Notes: generated from the letters alone by a model not told the origin. 33,814 bases of DNA from Candidatus Fibrimonadaceae bacterium (GCA_031286305.1 JAITUM010000093.1:1-33814), one strand, 5' to 3'; shown: positions 24,784 through 33,256, numbered from the stretch's first letter. Numbers and translations are program-made.

Positions 24784-25667
24784 ATTGAGTCAATTAATTT
24801 TTGGGCTAGCCTCACGGTTGCCTTGTCTATCATTCTGCCGTCTATTGCAGCGGCACCGCCAAGGGCAGCTTTTGATGCGGCTAAAACGCGGTTTGCGCGG
24901 TCTATTTCTTCTTGCGAAGGCGAAAACACACCGTTTATGGTTTCTATTTGCCCCGGATGAATTGCCCATTTGCCATCAAAACCAAGAGCAGATGCTATTT
25001 TTGCGCTTTTCACAAGCCCTTGCAAATCTCTGAAACTTCCGTAAGGTGCATCAATTGCCAGCAAATTATGAGCTTTTGCAGTTTGCACAATTTTAGACAT
25101 TGCAAAATTCCATCTATGACCCGGATACATTTCTTCTTCATTTTCGCCGTGCCCGCTAATGCTGCTCAATCTTGCTCCTATGGAGGCACTGTAATCCGCT
25201 ATTCCAAAAATGAGAGAACGAACTCTTGGCGCAGAAGCAATTTCTGCAATATTTTCAATTCCAATTGCAGACTCAATGCTGGCATCTATGGCTATGGGAG
25301 TTTGCGTGCCGGTCTCGGCTTCAATGCCGTCTAGCAGGCGCGAAAGAAAGTGCACATCACCTGCGCTATCTACCTTTGGCAGCACAATGGAATCTATTTT
25401 TGCGGGAGCTGCCTGTGCAACCTCTATAACGTCGCGAAAGCAATAGGGCGTATCAACGCTATTCACTCGCACGGATATTCCGCCATTCCAATTTTCAACA
25501 TTTTTCAAAGCGGCAGTTACTAATTCTCTAGCTGCCGACTTTGCTTCTAGGGGAACGGAATCTTCCATATCCAGCATAACAACATCTGCAGCGAGTTCAA
25601 ATGCCTTTTTGAGCATTTTCTCTGAATGCCCGGGTACGGATAATGTTGATCTTTGTCTACGAATCAT
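24780..25667 (-). CDS. HpcH/HpaI aldolase family CoA ester lyase (CitE/malyl-CoA lyase-like)
   Basis: 'RRQRSTLSVPGHSEKMLKKAFELAADVVMLDMEDSVPLEAK', 'IVLPKVDS', 'AIDASIESAIGIENIAEIA', 'FDGKWAIHPGQIETING'. Start at 25667 (MIRRQR) preferred over 25694. Confidence 0.9.
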   Translation of the reverse strand: MIRRQRSTLSVPGHSEKMLKKAFELAADVVMLDMEDSVPLEAKSAARELVTAALKNVENWNGGISVRVNSVDTPYCFRDVIEVAQAAPAKIDSIVLPKVDSAGDVHFLSRLLDGIEAETGTQTPIAIDASIESAIGIENIAEIASAPRVRSLIFGIADYSASIGARLSSISGHGENEEEMYPGHRWNFAMSKIVQTAKAHNLLAIDAPYGSFRDLQGLVKSAKIASALGFDGKWAIHPGQIETINGVFSPSQEEIDRANRVLAASKAALGGAAAIDGRMIDKATVRLAQKLIDSI

Positions 25668-25673
25668 GAGTAT

Positions 25674-25707
25674 AAGATAGAAATTAGGTTGCATTATTTT
25701 CTATTTT
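25674..25707. promoter_or_regulatory. Divergent -10-like boxes: ATTTCTATCTT (minus, 25674-25684) and TTTTCTATTTT (plus, 25697-25707)
   Basis: Each lies exactly 6 nt upstream of an ATG (25667 minus; 25714 plus). Confidence 0.45.
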
Positions 25708-25713
25708 AATTAC

Positions 25714-25896
25714 ATGCTAAAAAAAATTGCTTTTCCCATTATTGTGGCTACTTACGGCTTTTTCTTAGCCTCATGCAGCTCGGTATTTGAAAAAGTAAAA
25801 GATGTATTAAACGATACTTCACAAAAGCAGGACCAGCCCAATGACCCTAATCCTCCGGCTCAAGATGATTCTGGGCAAAGAAAAACGTCCAAGTAG
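25714..25896 (+). CDS. Small predicted lipoprotein (60 aa)
   Basis: MLKKIAFPIIVATYGFFLASC|SS: signal peptide with LASC lipobox, then a charged Pro/Gln-rich tail. Confidence 0.7.
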   Translation: MLKKIAFPIIVATYGFFLASCSSVFEKVKDVLNDTSQKQDQPNDPNPPAQDDSGQRKTSK

Positions 25897-25900
25897 ATTA

Positions 25901-26023
25901 TTCGCCTTTGGCGATTCACCAGCGAAATGTAAAGAGGGAAGGGAGTACTCGCCCTTAGCGATTCACCAGCGAAATGTAAAGCGGGAAGGGAGTATTCGCC
26001 CTTAGCGATTCACCAGCGAAATA
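25901..26023. repeat. Tandem 47-bp repeat (2.6 copies), core TTCACCAGCGAAATGTAAAGCGGGAAGGGAGT
   Basis: Copies start 25901, 25948, 25995 (last partial). The reverse complement of the 32-nt core matches 18403-18434 at 29/32 positions by manual alignment. Confidence 0.9.
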
Positions 26024-26059
26024 TTCAGCGGTTTCCTAAGGAGGGCTGGGCAAACTGCC

Positions 26060-26082
26060 CCCTCCCCGGAGGGAAATTTTTT
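26060..26082 (+). terminator. Possible intrinsic terminator / hairpin CCCTC-CCCG-GAGGG-AAATTTTTT
   Basis: Short GC stem followed by AAATTTTTT, after a GGGC-AAACT-GCCC hairpin (26048-26060); downstream of the lipoprotein gene. Confidence 0.4.
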
Positions 26083-26153
26083 GCTGTCAAGAATTCTGGC
26101 ATAAAAGTGCTCACCTATGTTTCTGAAATTTTTTACGGTAAACAACTCCTACC

Positions 26154-26480
26154 TTACCCATACTTGAATGGCGCCTCTCTTTGTTTTCTTTTTTCTAGGT
26201 CCTCGTAAAAAATGACTCTTTCAACAAGTAAATGCGTAAAATCTTGAAGACTCATATCAAAACCGCTGGCAAAACAAAGTATGAATTCTAGCTTAGGTAT
26301 TCTTTTCCCGCTTTCAACAAGTGATATATATTGCCTGCTAAAACCGCATTTTTTTGAGAATTCATGCTGAGACATTTTTTTGATACTTCTTTGACATGGA
26401 AGCACAAATCGGAGTGCTTGTTCTATGGACTTTCGTAAGTGGCAGTAATTTTCCATCTTACCTTTTGCTGGATACGCCAT
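26154..26480 (-). CDS. XRE-like helix-turn-helix transcriptional regulator
   Basis: 'MSQHEFSKKCGFSRQYISLVESGKRIPKLEFILCFASGFDMSLQDF' HTH_3/XRE pattern. Confidence 0.85.
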   Translation of the reverse strand: MAYPAKGKMENYCHLRKSIEQALRFVLPCQRSIKKMSQHEFSKKCGFSRQYISLVESGKRIPKLEFILCFASGFDMSLQDFTHLLVERVIFYEDLEKRKQREAPFKYG

Positions 26481-26486
26481 TAAATT

Positions 26487-26497
26487 AATATAATAAA
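26487..26497 (-). promoter_or_regulatory. -10-like box TTTATTATATT, 6 nt before the ATG of the XRE gene
   Basis: AATATAATAAA on + strand. Confidence 0.4.
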
Positions 26498-26672
26498 AAA
26501 ACTCGAAAAAACATAGAAAATATTTAAGAAAAATAAAAAACCTGCATTTGGCAACAATGTGTTGACGTTTTTTTTACCAATATCACGTTTTTCTGTGTTA
26601 GGCAAAGATACGCCGCTTTTCTGCCCTTCGCTGCCACCCCGCCTTCGGCACCGTATATCAGCGTTTATTGTA

Positions 26673-27806
26673 TTACTGAGCAGGTACCAGCGACCGGGCG
26701 CGTAATTCTTTTTTCAATGCGCGTTTTATTTTTGTAGCAGCATAACGCTCAGCGCGGGTGGGTCTGCTAACAAACTCCTCTTCCTCATATTCCTCTACTT
26801 GCACAATATCATCCGGATTGGCGAATATTTGAGGCGGAGGGAATAATTGCAAAGACGCCGTGTCGCCGGTGTTTTGCCGCAATAAATCCAAAGCCTTGCT
26901 CAGCGGCTCATCATCTTCTATTTTGAACTCCATTGTTTTTTTTGTTTTTGGGTGCTTAAATTTTATTCTGCAAGATTGCAAAAGTTGAGCGGGTGCTATT
27001 TCCAAAAGATTTTCCACAACCGAGCGGTAAATGGGAGCTATTCTCTTTGCGCTTTCTTCCCTGCCGTCATAAACAGGGTCGCCAATAACCGGATTTCCCA
27101 AGTAACGTGCATGAACGCGAATTTGGTGAGTTCTGCCTGTGTCTAATTTAAATTCCACAAGAGAGGCAATGCTAAAAGTTTCCAAAGTTTTGTAGTTGGT
27201 GACGGCAGTTTTGCCGTTTGCTTGCACCGCCATTTTTAAACGGTTTTTTTGGTCACGCTCTATGGGTGCACTGATTGTTCCTTCTCGGTCGCGCAATATT
27301 CCCCAAATAACGGCTCTATATGTGCGCTCTAAAGTTCGCTCTTCCAGTTGGCGAGTCAGTTCTTTGTGAGCAAAATCCGTTTTTGCAACAACAAGCAAAC
27401 CCGGAGTGTCTTTGTCTAGGCGATGCAGAATTCCGGGGCGCAGCGGGCCGTTTATTTTTGAAAGGGTTTTAAAGTGCCAAAGCAGACCTGCTGCAAGCGT
27501 ACCCTTGCTTATTCCATTCCCGGGGTGCATAACCATATTACGCGGTTTATTTATTATAACCAAGTGTTCATCTTCAAAAACTATGTTCAAAGGTATATTT
27601 TCCGGCTCCAAAAGGCTTTCTTTTTTTTCAGGCATTTGCAGAATTTCTATTTCTGCGTGGGGGTTGCCGCAAGGGGCAATCCCTACTTGAAAATTTTTCT
27701 GCAAAACTTTTCCGTTCTGCAAAACTTTCCCCTCCGCAATGATTTTTTGCAAATCAGTGCGTGAATATTCTGGATATTTGTGCTGAAGATACTTGTCTAA
27801 ACGCAT
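26673..27806 (-). CDS. rluD: RluA/RluD family 23S rRNA pseudouridine synthase
   Basis: S4 N-terminus 'MRLDKYLQHKYPEYSRTDLQKIIAEGKVLQNG', 'HRLDKDTPGLLVVAKTD', 'DTGRTHQIRVHARYLGNPVIGDPVYDG'. Confidence 0.92.
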   Translation of the reverse strand: MRLDKYLQHKYPEYSRTDLQKIIAEGKVLQNGKVLQKNFQVGIAPCGNPHAEIEILQMPEKKESLLEPENIPLNIVFEDEHLVIINKPRNMVMHPGNGISKGTLAAGLLWHFKTLSKINGPLRPGILHRLDKDTPGLLVVAKTDFAHKELTRQLEERTLERTYRAVIWGILRDREGTISAPIERDQKNRLKMAVQANGKTAVTNYKTLETFSIASLVEFKLDTGRTHQIRVHARYLGNPVIGDPVYDGREESAKRIAPIYRSVVENLLEIAPAQLLQSCRIKFKHPKTKKTMEFKIEDDEPLSKALDLLRQNTGDTASLQLFPPPQIFANPDDIVQVEEYEEEEFVSRPTRAERYAATKIKRALKKELRARSLVPAQ

Positions 27807-27814
27807 CTCTTCAT

Positions 27815-30181
27815 CTACTCATCCACTCTAATCATCTCAATGCGACGGTTTTGTTCTCTGCCGGCAGCAGTTTTGTTGTCTTCTATTGGTATATCTTGAC
27901 CAAAACCTACGGCACTCATGCGGCTCATTGAGACACCCTGGCGAGCCAGATAACCTACAACAGCCCTTGCACGGCGCTCTGAGAGTTCTTGATTAGCCCT
28001 TGGATTCCCAACATTATCGGTATGACCCTGAATTTCAATTTTAACCTGCGGATAAGCCAAAAGCTGCTCCACAACTCCATCGAGAACTTTCATTGCATTC
28101 GGGGTCAAAGTTGCATTGCCACTGCCAAATGTTACGCCCTGCAAATTGACTCGCGCTTCAATAACAGGTGCCGGTGGAGGCTCTTCAACCTCAACTTGCA
28201 CAATTGCAATTTCCGTGCCGCCTTCTCCGGTAGCAGTCAGTTTGAAAACCGTACTTTCATCAAGCTTCACTCTCTTTGTGCCTCTAGCAGGAACCTTGCC
28301 TATGTCGTTATCAATCTCAATTTCGGTGGCATTGGTCACCTGCCAATTCAAGGTGACAGTTTGACCGGCTTGAATAGATTCCGAACTTGCGGTGAATATA
28401 ACCACAGGCGGCGGACCGGATAACACTTCAACTTCCACAGATTCCGTTTTTGTGCCGCCGGGACCCGTTGCTATAAGGGTAAAGGCTGATATTCCGGCAT
28501 CCGAAACCCTAACTCTTCTTGTGCCTTGGGTAGCAACCTTGCCTATGCCTTCTATCTCAACCTCAGTAGCTTCTGTAACCATCCACGTTAGCGTAACGGA
28601 TTGCCCCATCTGCACAGCTTCCGGGCTTGCGCTAAATACAATGACGGGACCAGGCGCAGACTCTACAATTATTTCCAGCGTTTCTCTTCTCACGCCACCA
28701 TCTCCTGTAGCGGTAAGAGTGTATGCAGTTGTTTCCGAAGGTTTAACTCTCCTTGAACCTTGAAGAGATACATCACCTATGCCTTCTATGCTAACCTCAT
28801 TGGCATTGGTAACTACCCAACTCAAAGTTATAAACTGTCCGGAAGATATGGACGCCTGATCCGTATTAAATATGACAGTTGGGAGATCTGCTACAATCTC
28901 TTCCACAGGGCAGCCATTGTTTTCAAGAGGTCCCGGTTCGTAAGGACATAAATCTATGCCGGTGCATATATGCGCAAACTCATGTTGCCTTCCTTCTCTG
29001 GCAACCCAAGGGTCGCAAACTCCATCTCCATCCGTATCGGGATTGCGATATGCTTCATATTCCTCTGGCGGCTCTATAGTAAAGATTTTGAAATTTAAAC
29101 CTCCGAACGCTAGATATTTTGGAATCAAAGCTGCATCGTAAGTTAAATTATTCATTGGGACAGTCAGATTTCTTACGTATTTATCTTCATCTCCAAGCAA
29201 CATTTGAACACCCATTTGCAGGTCAACATATTTTGAAAAATGGAAAGTGGAACCAAAAGTGAACGTAGATGTGTTAACTTCAGCTTCTGTGCTTTTAAAT
29301 ACCGGCAAATTGTTTGGCATATCCATGTAAAATTCGCCAAGAAGTGATATAAAGCGGGAAGGAGTCCATTCTACAGCTGTAGACACAGTTTGAACTACAG
29401 GGTAGTTAGAGCCATCTTCTCCGAGAGCCTGCCTGTACATATAGTTAAAGTGAAACAGCAAAGGAACTTGAGCTTGAAGCTTGTTTAGGTCAAAGGTTAC
29501 CGCTCCGCCGAATTTGAGCGTTGACATTGTGTTTGTATAGGTGGATGCTCCAGGCGCAATCGGTCTGTTTTCTGTTTTTACATTCAAAAGAGACGGATCG
29601 CGAACCCAAAGCCCGTGGTAGCTTGTGCGACCAACACCCATAGAACCTCCAAAAAACGCAGCAATATCAACGGGTATATCGTCACCAAGAGGAATGCGGA
29701 TTTTAGCCAAAATTTGTAAATCTCCTTGACCGCCCGCATTAATGTTGTCTGCGCAGTCTCCAATTAAACAAGGTTCGCTTTGGTTTATTCCTATTCTTTC
29801 ATAATACATGGGCAGGCTTATTCCAAAATCAAAGTAATCGGAAAGACCTAGCGAAATAAAAGGATATCCGTTTATACCGATATAGGAATCGCCTAAAGAC
29901 ACCTTTCTGTTGTCCGGACACATGTCTATATCCATTAAATAATCTGGGGTTGGCGAAACGCAGAGCAGTCCTCCATTTCCTACTAACGGGTTCAAGCCGG
30001 TTCCTTCTATGAAGGCTCCTATTCCAAAGCGGCCGTGCCCAAGAGTTTTTGCGCTTTGCGTTTTGTGAAAACCAAGCTGTCCATAAAAATTGAAATTATC
30101 TGCATTAGCAAATGCAGAAACAGCGAATATTGCAAGAAACAATACTGATCTTACTTTTTTAGAAATTGAAATACACTCCAT
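27815..30181 (-). CDS. OmpA-family outer membrane protein: N-terminal beta-barrel-like domain, TSP3-like segment, three Ig-like repeats, C-terminal OmpA domain
   Basis: 'PQVKIEIQGHTDNVGNPRANQELSERRARAVVGYLARQGV...AVGFGQDIPIEDNKTAAGREQNRRIEM'; 'NPDTDGDGVCDPW'; three repeats 'VIFxAsxExxxxGQxVTLxWxVTxATExEIxxIGkV...RRVK'. Start taken at ATG 30181; the track start 30190 is a TTG. Confidence 0.9.
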   Translation of the reverse strand: MECISISKKVRSVLFLAIFAVSAFANADNFNFYGQLGFHKTQSAKTLGHGRFGIGAFIEGTGLNPLVGNGGLLCVSPTPDYLMDIDMCPDNRKVSLGDSYIGINGYPFISLGLSDYFDFGISLPMYYERIGINQSEPCLIGDCADNINAGGQGDLQILAKIRIPLGDDIPVDIAAFFGGSMGVGRTSYHGLWVRDPSLLNVKTENRPIAPGASTYTNTMSTLKFGGAVTFDLNKLQAQVPLLFHFNYMYRQALGEDGSNYPVVQTVSTAVEWTPSRFISLLGEFYMDMPNNLPVFKSTEAEVNTSTFTFGSTFHFSKYVDLQMGVQMLLGDEDKYVRNLTVPMNNLTYDAALIPKYLAFGGLNFKIFTIEPPEEYEAYRNPDTDGDGVCDPWVAREGRQHEFAHICTGIDLCPYEPGPLENNGCPVEEIVADLPTVIFNTDQASISSGQFITLSWVVTNANEVSIEGIGDVSLQGSRRVKPSETTAYTLTATGDGGVRRETLEIIVESAPGPVIVFSASPEAVQMGQSVTLTWMVTEATEVEIEGIGKVATQGTRRVRVSDAGISAFTLIATGPGGTKTESVEVEVLSGPPPVVIFTASSESIQAGQTVTLNWQVTNATEIEIDNDIGKVPARGTKRVKLDESTVFKLTATGEGGTEIAIVQVEVEEPPPAPVIEARVNLQGVTFGSGNATLTPNAMKVLDGVVEQLLAYPQVKIEIQGHTDNVGNPRANQELSERRARAVVGYLARQGVSMSRMSAVGFGQDIPIEDNKTAAGREQNRRIEMIRVDE

Positions 30182-30184
30182 ATC

Positions 30185-30212
30185 CTGCAATGTAGAAATT
30201 TCTAAATTGCAG
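30185..30212. promoter_or_regulatory. 28-bp near-perfect palindrome between divergent start codons (symmetric bidirectional promoter/operator candidate)
   Basis: CTGCAATGTAGAAATTTCTAAATTGCAG: 13 of 14 positions pair with the opposite arm. Confidence 0.7.
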
Positions 30213-30214
30213 AA

Positions 30215-30766
30215 ATGAAAAAAAATGCAATTTTAGGCATCTTTTTATCGCTTTTTTGCTTTTTTGCGCTAAGTAGCAGTTTTGCGCAGGGTTTGCCTTT
30301 TGTGCTGGGAGCTGTTTTGGAAACGGGCTCCGGTTTGCTTGAAAGCAATAATTATGGTTCGGGAATAGTGAGAACCACGCCTTTTGTGGGAGTTTGGATA
30401 GATGGCATTGGTTTTGCAAGAGTTGGGATTAGCACGGGCAGCAGAGAAATTGACTCCACCGGATTTTCGGAAGAGTTAAAAAGGCTTGATTTTTCCGCAC
30501 AAGTAGGTTTTTCTGCTATTGGCCCGCAGCGACCTTACATTGCAGGTTCTTATGTGAGGAGCAAAGCCTATTCCCCTAGCTCGGACATTGAATGGAACGA
30601 GTTGGGTTTAGGCATTGGTCATAGATTTTCGCTTTCGCCTTTTGCAGCAATTGTTGTAGAGGCTGAGCATAGGTGGATTATGAAACATTACGACCGCATT
30701 CAACGTCTTAACATTTCCGGAACACGATTGCAAATGAATTTTGGCCTGATGGCTCATGTGCTTTAG
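30215..30766 (+). CDS. Hypothetical outer-membrane beta-barrel-like protein (183 aa)
   Basis: Signal peptide MKKNAILGIFLSLFCFFALSSSFAQG, alternating hydrophobic/aromatic strands. Confidence 0.6.
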   Translation: MKKNAILGIFLSLFCFFALSSSFAQGLPFVLGAVLETGSGLLESNNYGSGIVRTTPFVGVWIDGIGFARVGISTGSREIDSTGFSEELKRLDFSAQVGFSAIGPQRPYIAGSYVRSKAYSPSSDIEWNELGLGIGHRFSLSPFAAIVVEAEHRWIMKHYDRIQRLNISGTRLQMNFGLMAHVL

Positions 30767-30767
30767 T

Positions 30768-31526
30768 TTAAAGAATTTCGCTTAACATTAATAATGCTTC
30801 TTTTGTTTCCGGAACGTCGTGTACTCGTAGAATTTTTATGCCTTTTTGTGCGGCTATTATGCCGGAAATTATGCTTGGGATAAGACGGTTGCTGCTTTCC
30901 AGACCTTTGATTTTTGAGATGTAGCTTTTTCTGCTGACTCCCAGTAAAACCGGGTATTTTGTTTGACACAGCTCGTTTATATTTGCTATTAATGCAAGGT
31001 TTTCTTCTTGAGTTTTTCCAAAACCAATGCCCGGATCTATGTATATATTTTTGCCACCATATTTTTCCAATAATTCTGCGCGCTTTAGCAAATAACTTTT
31101 TACACCCTGTACCGAAGATGAGCCTGTGTGCTGCAAAACGGCATCGGCTTTTGTATCTATTATTGTTTTGAGCATTTTGCCATCATGCTCCATTGCAGAA
31201 ATATCGTTTATAATGCTTGCTCCGGCTTTGACCGCTTTCAAGGCCACGTTCGCCTTTGTGGTATCTATGGAAATTTGAAAATCCTCTCTATTTTGCTCTT
31301 TTGCAAGCATTTCTATAACCGGAATAACCCTTGCAAGCTCTTCTTCCTCTGAAATCGGAACAAAACCCGGACGCGTGCTTTCTCCGCCAATATCCAAAAT
31401 ATCCGCACCTTCATCCAAGAGCTTTAAGCCATGTTCAAAAGCTTTTTGCGGTTCGCTATACTTGCCTCCATCAAAAAAGCTATCCGGAGTGCAGTTTATT
31501 ATGCCCATTATTTTGGGAAGAGTCAT
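30768..31526 (-). CDS. folP: Dihydropteroate synthase
   Basis: 'MGIINCTPDSFFDGGKY', 'DILDIGGESTRPGF', 'INDISAME', 'YIDPGIGFGKTQEENLALI', 'VLLGVSRKSYI'. Start MTLPK at 31526 proposed; track start 31553. Confidence 0.94.
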   Translation of the reverse strand: MTLPKIMGIINCTPDSFFDGGKYSEPQKAFEHGLKLLDEGADILDIGGESTRPGFVPISEEEELARVIPVIEMLAKEQNREDFQISIDTTKANVALKAVKAGASIINDISAMEHDGKMLKTIIDTKADAVLQHTGSSSVQGVKSYLLKRAELLEKYGGKNIYIDPGIGFGKTQEENLALIANINELCQTKYPVLLGVSRKSYISKIKGLESSNRLIPSIISGIIAAQKGIKILRVHDVPETKEALLMLSEIL

Positions 31527-31567
31527 TGAAGGGAAAGGTAGTAAAGTAAACATTGATTAAGTCGTTA

Positions 31568-31578
31568 TTTACTATATT
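31568..31578 (+). promoter_or_regulatory. -10-like box TTTACTATATT, 8 nt before the lspA ATG
   Basis: TTGATTAAGTCGTTATTTACTATATTCTACACGGATG. Confidence 0.5.
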
Positions 31579-31586
31579 CTACACGG

Positions 31587-32108
31587 ATGAAACAATTATT
31601 GAACAAAACTCCTTTTTACGTGGCTGTAGCTGCGGTGGCGCTTGTTTTAGACCAGATTACCAAATTCTGGGCAGACTCGCACCCGCCCGGATGGAAAATG
31701 CCTATTATAGGTGATGGTGATGGCTTGCTAAACTTTATTATTGTGTATAATGAAGGCGCGGCTTTTTCCTTGAATCCTCAGAAAATTGTGTCTTGGCTTT
31801 CGCCAACCATATTCTTTGGAATCTTAACCATTATAGCTGTTGTGGGTGCTATCTATTTTTTCAGGAGCCTGGCAAAAGAAGACTACGCATCCAAGCTCGG
31901 CATTGCTCTTATAATTTCCGGAGCGCTTGGAAATTTTTGCGACCGTTTGCGCATTGGCAAGGTGGTAGATTTTATAGATGTTGATTTTCCGGACTTCATT
32001 TTTGAGCGCTGGCCAACATTCAATCTAGCTGACTCCTGGGTCACCATAGGAATAGTGTTGTTGTTTATAGGCGCATACCTAGTGCGACCGGCTAAACAAA
32101 AGGCGTAG
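31587..32108 (+). CDS. lspA: Lipoprotein signal peptidase (signal peptidase II)
   Basis: 'VLDQITKFWAD', 'IVYNEGAAFSL', 'ISGALGNFCDRLRIGKVVDFIDV', 'WPTFNLADSWVTIGI'. Confidence 0.94.
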   Translation: MKQLLNKTPFYVAVAAVALVLDQITKFWADSHPPGWKMPIIGDGDGLLNFIIVYNEGAAFSLNPQKIVSWLSPTIFFGILTIIAVVGAIYFFRSLAKEDYASKLGIALIISGALGNFCDRLRIGKVVDFIDVDFPDFIFERWPTFNLADSWVTIGIVLLFIGAYLVRPAKQKA

Positions 32109-32109
32109 T

Positions 32110-32628
32110 ATGCTTGAACCTTGGTTTATTTTGCGTGTTCCAACAGCTTCTGTTTTTGTTTATGTTATGCCCAAAGGGCGGAATTTAAAAACATGGTCTG
32201 TTGAAATGGTTTCAGCAATTTTGAATGTTCCAAGTATTGAATTTGAAACCGATAATGGCAAGCCTCGCTTGCCTCAGGGTGCAGGTCATGTTAACTGGAG
32301 CCACAGCAAGGGGGAATGCGTTCTTGCTTATTCCAAGGAATGCGAGGTTGGCATAGACTTGGAATTTTACCGAGAAAGAAATTTTGAAGCCATTTCAAAA
32401 AGATTTTTTGCTGAAAGCGAAGCTACAAGCGAGGCAAAAAATTTTTACCATTTGTGGACAAAAAAAGAAGCATATTACAAGTGCATGGGTGGCAGTTTTT
32501 TTTCAACCCTAAAAAACGATTCTTACCTAAACGCAAAAATTTTACACCTGCAAGGGCCGTACAAAGAAAAGCACGAGTTTGCTCTTTGCGCTAAAATCAT
32601 TGCACCCTGTCGAACCACACGCCTCTGA
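32110..32628 (+). CDS. 4'-phosphopantetheinyl transferase (Sfp/AcpT-like)
   Basis: 'VNWSHSKGECVLAYSKECEVGIDLEFYRERNFEAISKRFF' and 'FYHLWTKKEAYYKCMGG' match PPTase motifs. Confidence 0.87.
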   Translation: MLEPWFILRVPTASVFVYVMPKGRNLKTWSVEMVSAILNVPSIEFETDNGKPRLPQGAGHVNWSHSKGECVLAYSKECEVGIDLEFYRERNFEAISKRFFAESEATSEAKNFYHLWTKKEAYYKCMGGSFFSTLKNDSYLNAKILHLQGPYKEKHEFALCAKIIAPCRTTRL

Positions 32629-33256
32629 AAGTTTTAAAACGCCAAACTTGCTTGCCTTTTTCGGTGATATAGTATTCTGCGGTGGCTCCATCGTTTCTTG
32701 TGTATAACACTTGAAAACAATCAACACCATGGATGCGTGCTTTTTTTCCGGTATGCTTGGCTTCTACGGTAAACCAGCCGCCCAAAACAAAAGGAAGCTC
32801 CCAAACAGCAGGAAGCGTTTTTAAATTTTCATTTTTATCGTCTGCATCTATTTTTTCCGCTAAAAAGTAGAGGAACTCTTCCGGTATAATATCATTGTCA
32901 AAGGAAATGGAAGAGGCGGAGTCGCTTTGGTTATTATGCCAATAATTCATTGCCGGGGTTTTTGCATAGTCTCTGAAATTCCACTCGACGGAGTATAAAC
33001 CGCTTCTAGTTGAATTTTGCCAAACAGGCTTTTTTGCAACTGCAAGCCCGGTTGTGTGCATTGAAAAAGACGTGTCAATAGAGCGGTATTGCATTTCCGC
33101 TGAAAATTTAATGCTATCCCCGATTTTTTGGGTGTGAATTCTAGCTGTTACCGGATAAATCTTTGCGCCCATGGGGAGTTTAGCTGAAAACCAAGCGTCA
33201 TTTGCTTTGACCAGACTAATTGCCAAAAGGCAGATGAAAAGAATGCGTTTAGCCAT
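32597..33256 (-). CDS. Secreted DUF3108-like protein (219 aa)
   Basis: Signal peptide MAKRILFICLLAISLVKA; 'KIYPVTARIHTQKIGDSIKFSAEMQYRSID...'. Tail-to-tail 32-bp overlap with the PPTase ORF. Family assignment tentative. Confidence 0.6.
   Translation of the reverse strand: MAKRILFICLLAISLVKANDAWFSAKLPMGAKIYPVTARIHTQKIGDSIKFSAEMQYRSIDTSFSMHTTGLAVAKKPVWQNSTRSGLYSVEWNFRDYAKTPAMNYWHNNQSDSASSISFDNDIIPEEFLYFLAEKIDADDKNENLKTLPAVWELPFVLGGWFTVEAKHTGKKARIHGVDCFQVLYTRNDGATAEYYITEKGKQVWRFKTFRGVWFDRVQ

Noticed and set aside
25901-26023. CRISPR array
   Set aside because: The 47-bp units are directly contiguous with no unique spacers, and no cas genes are present.
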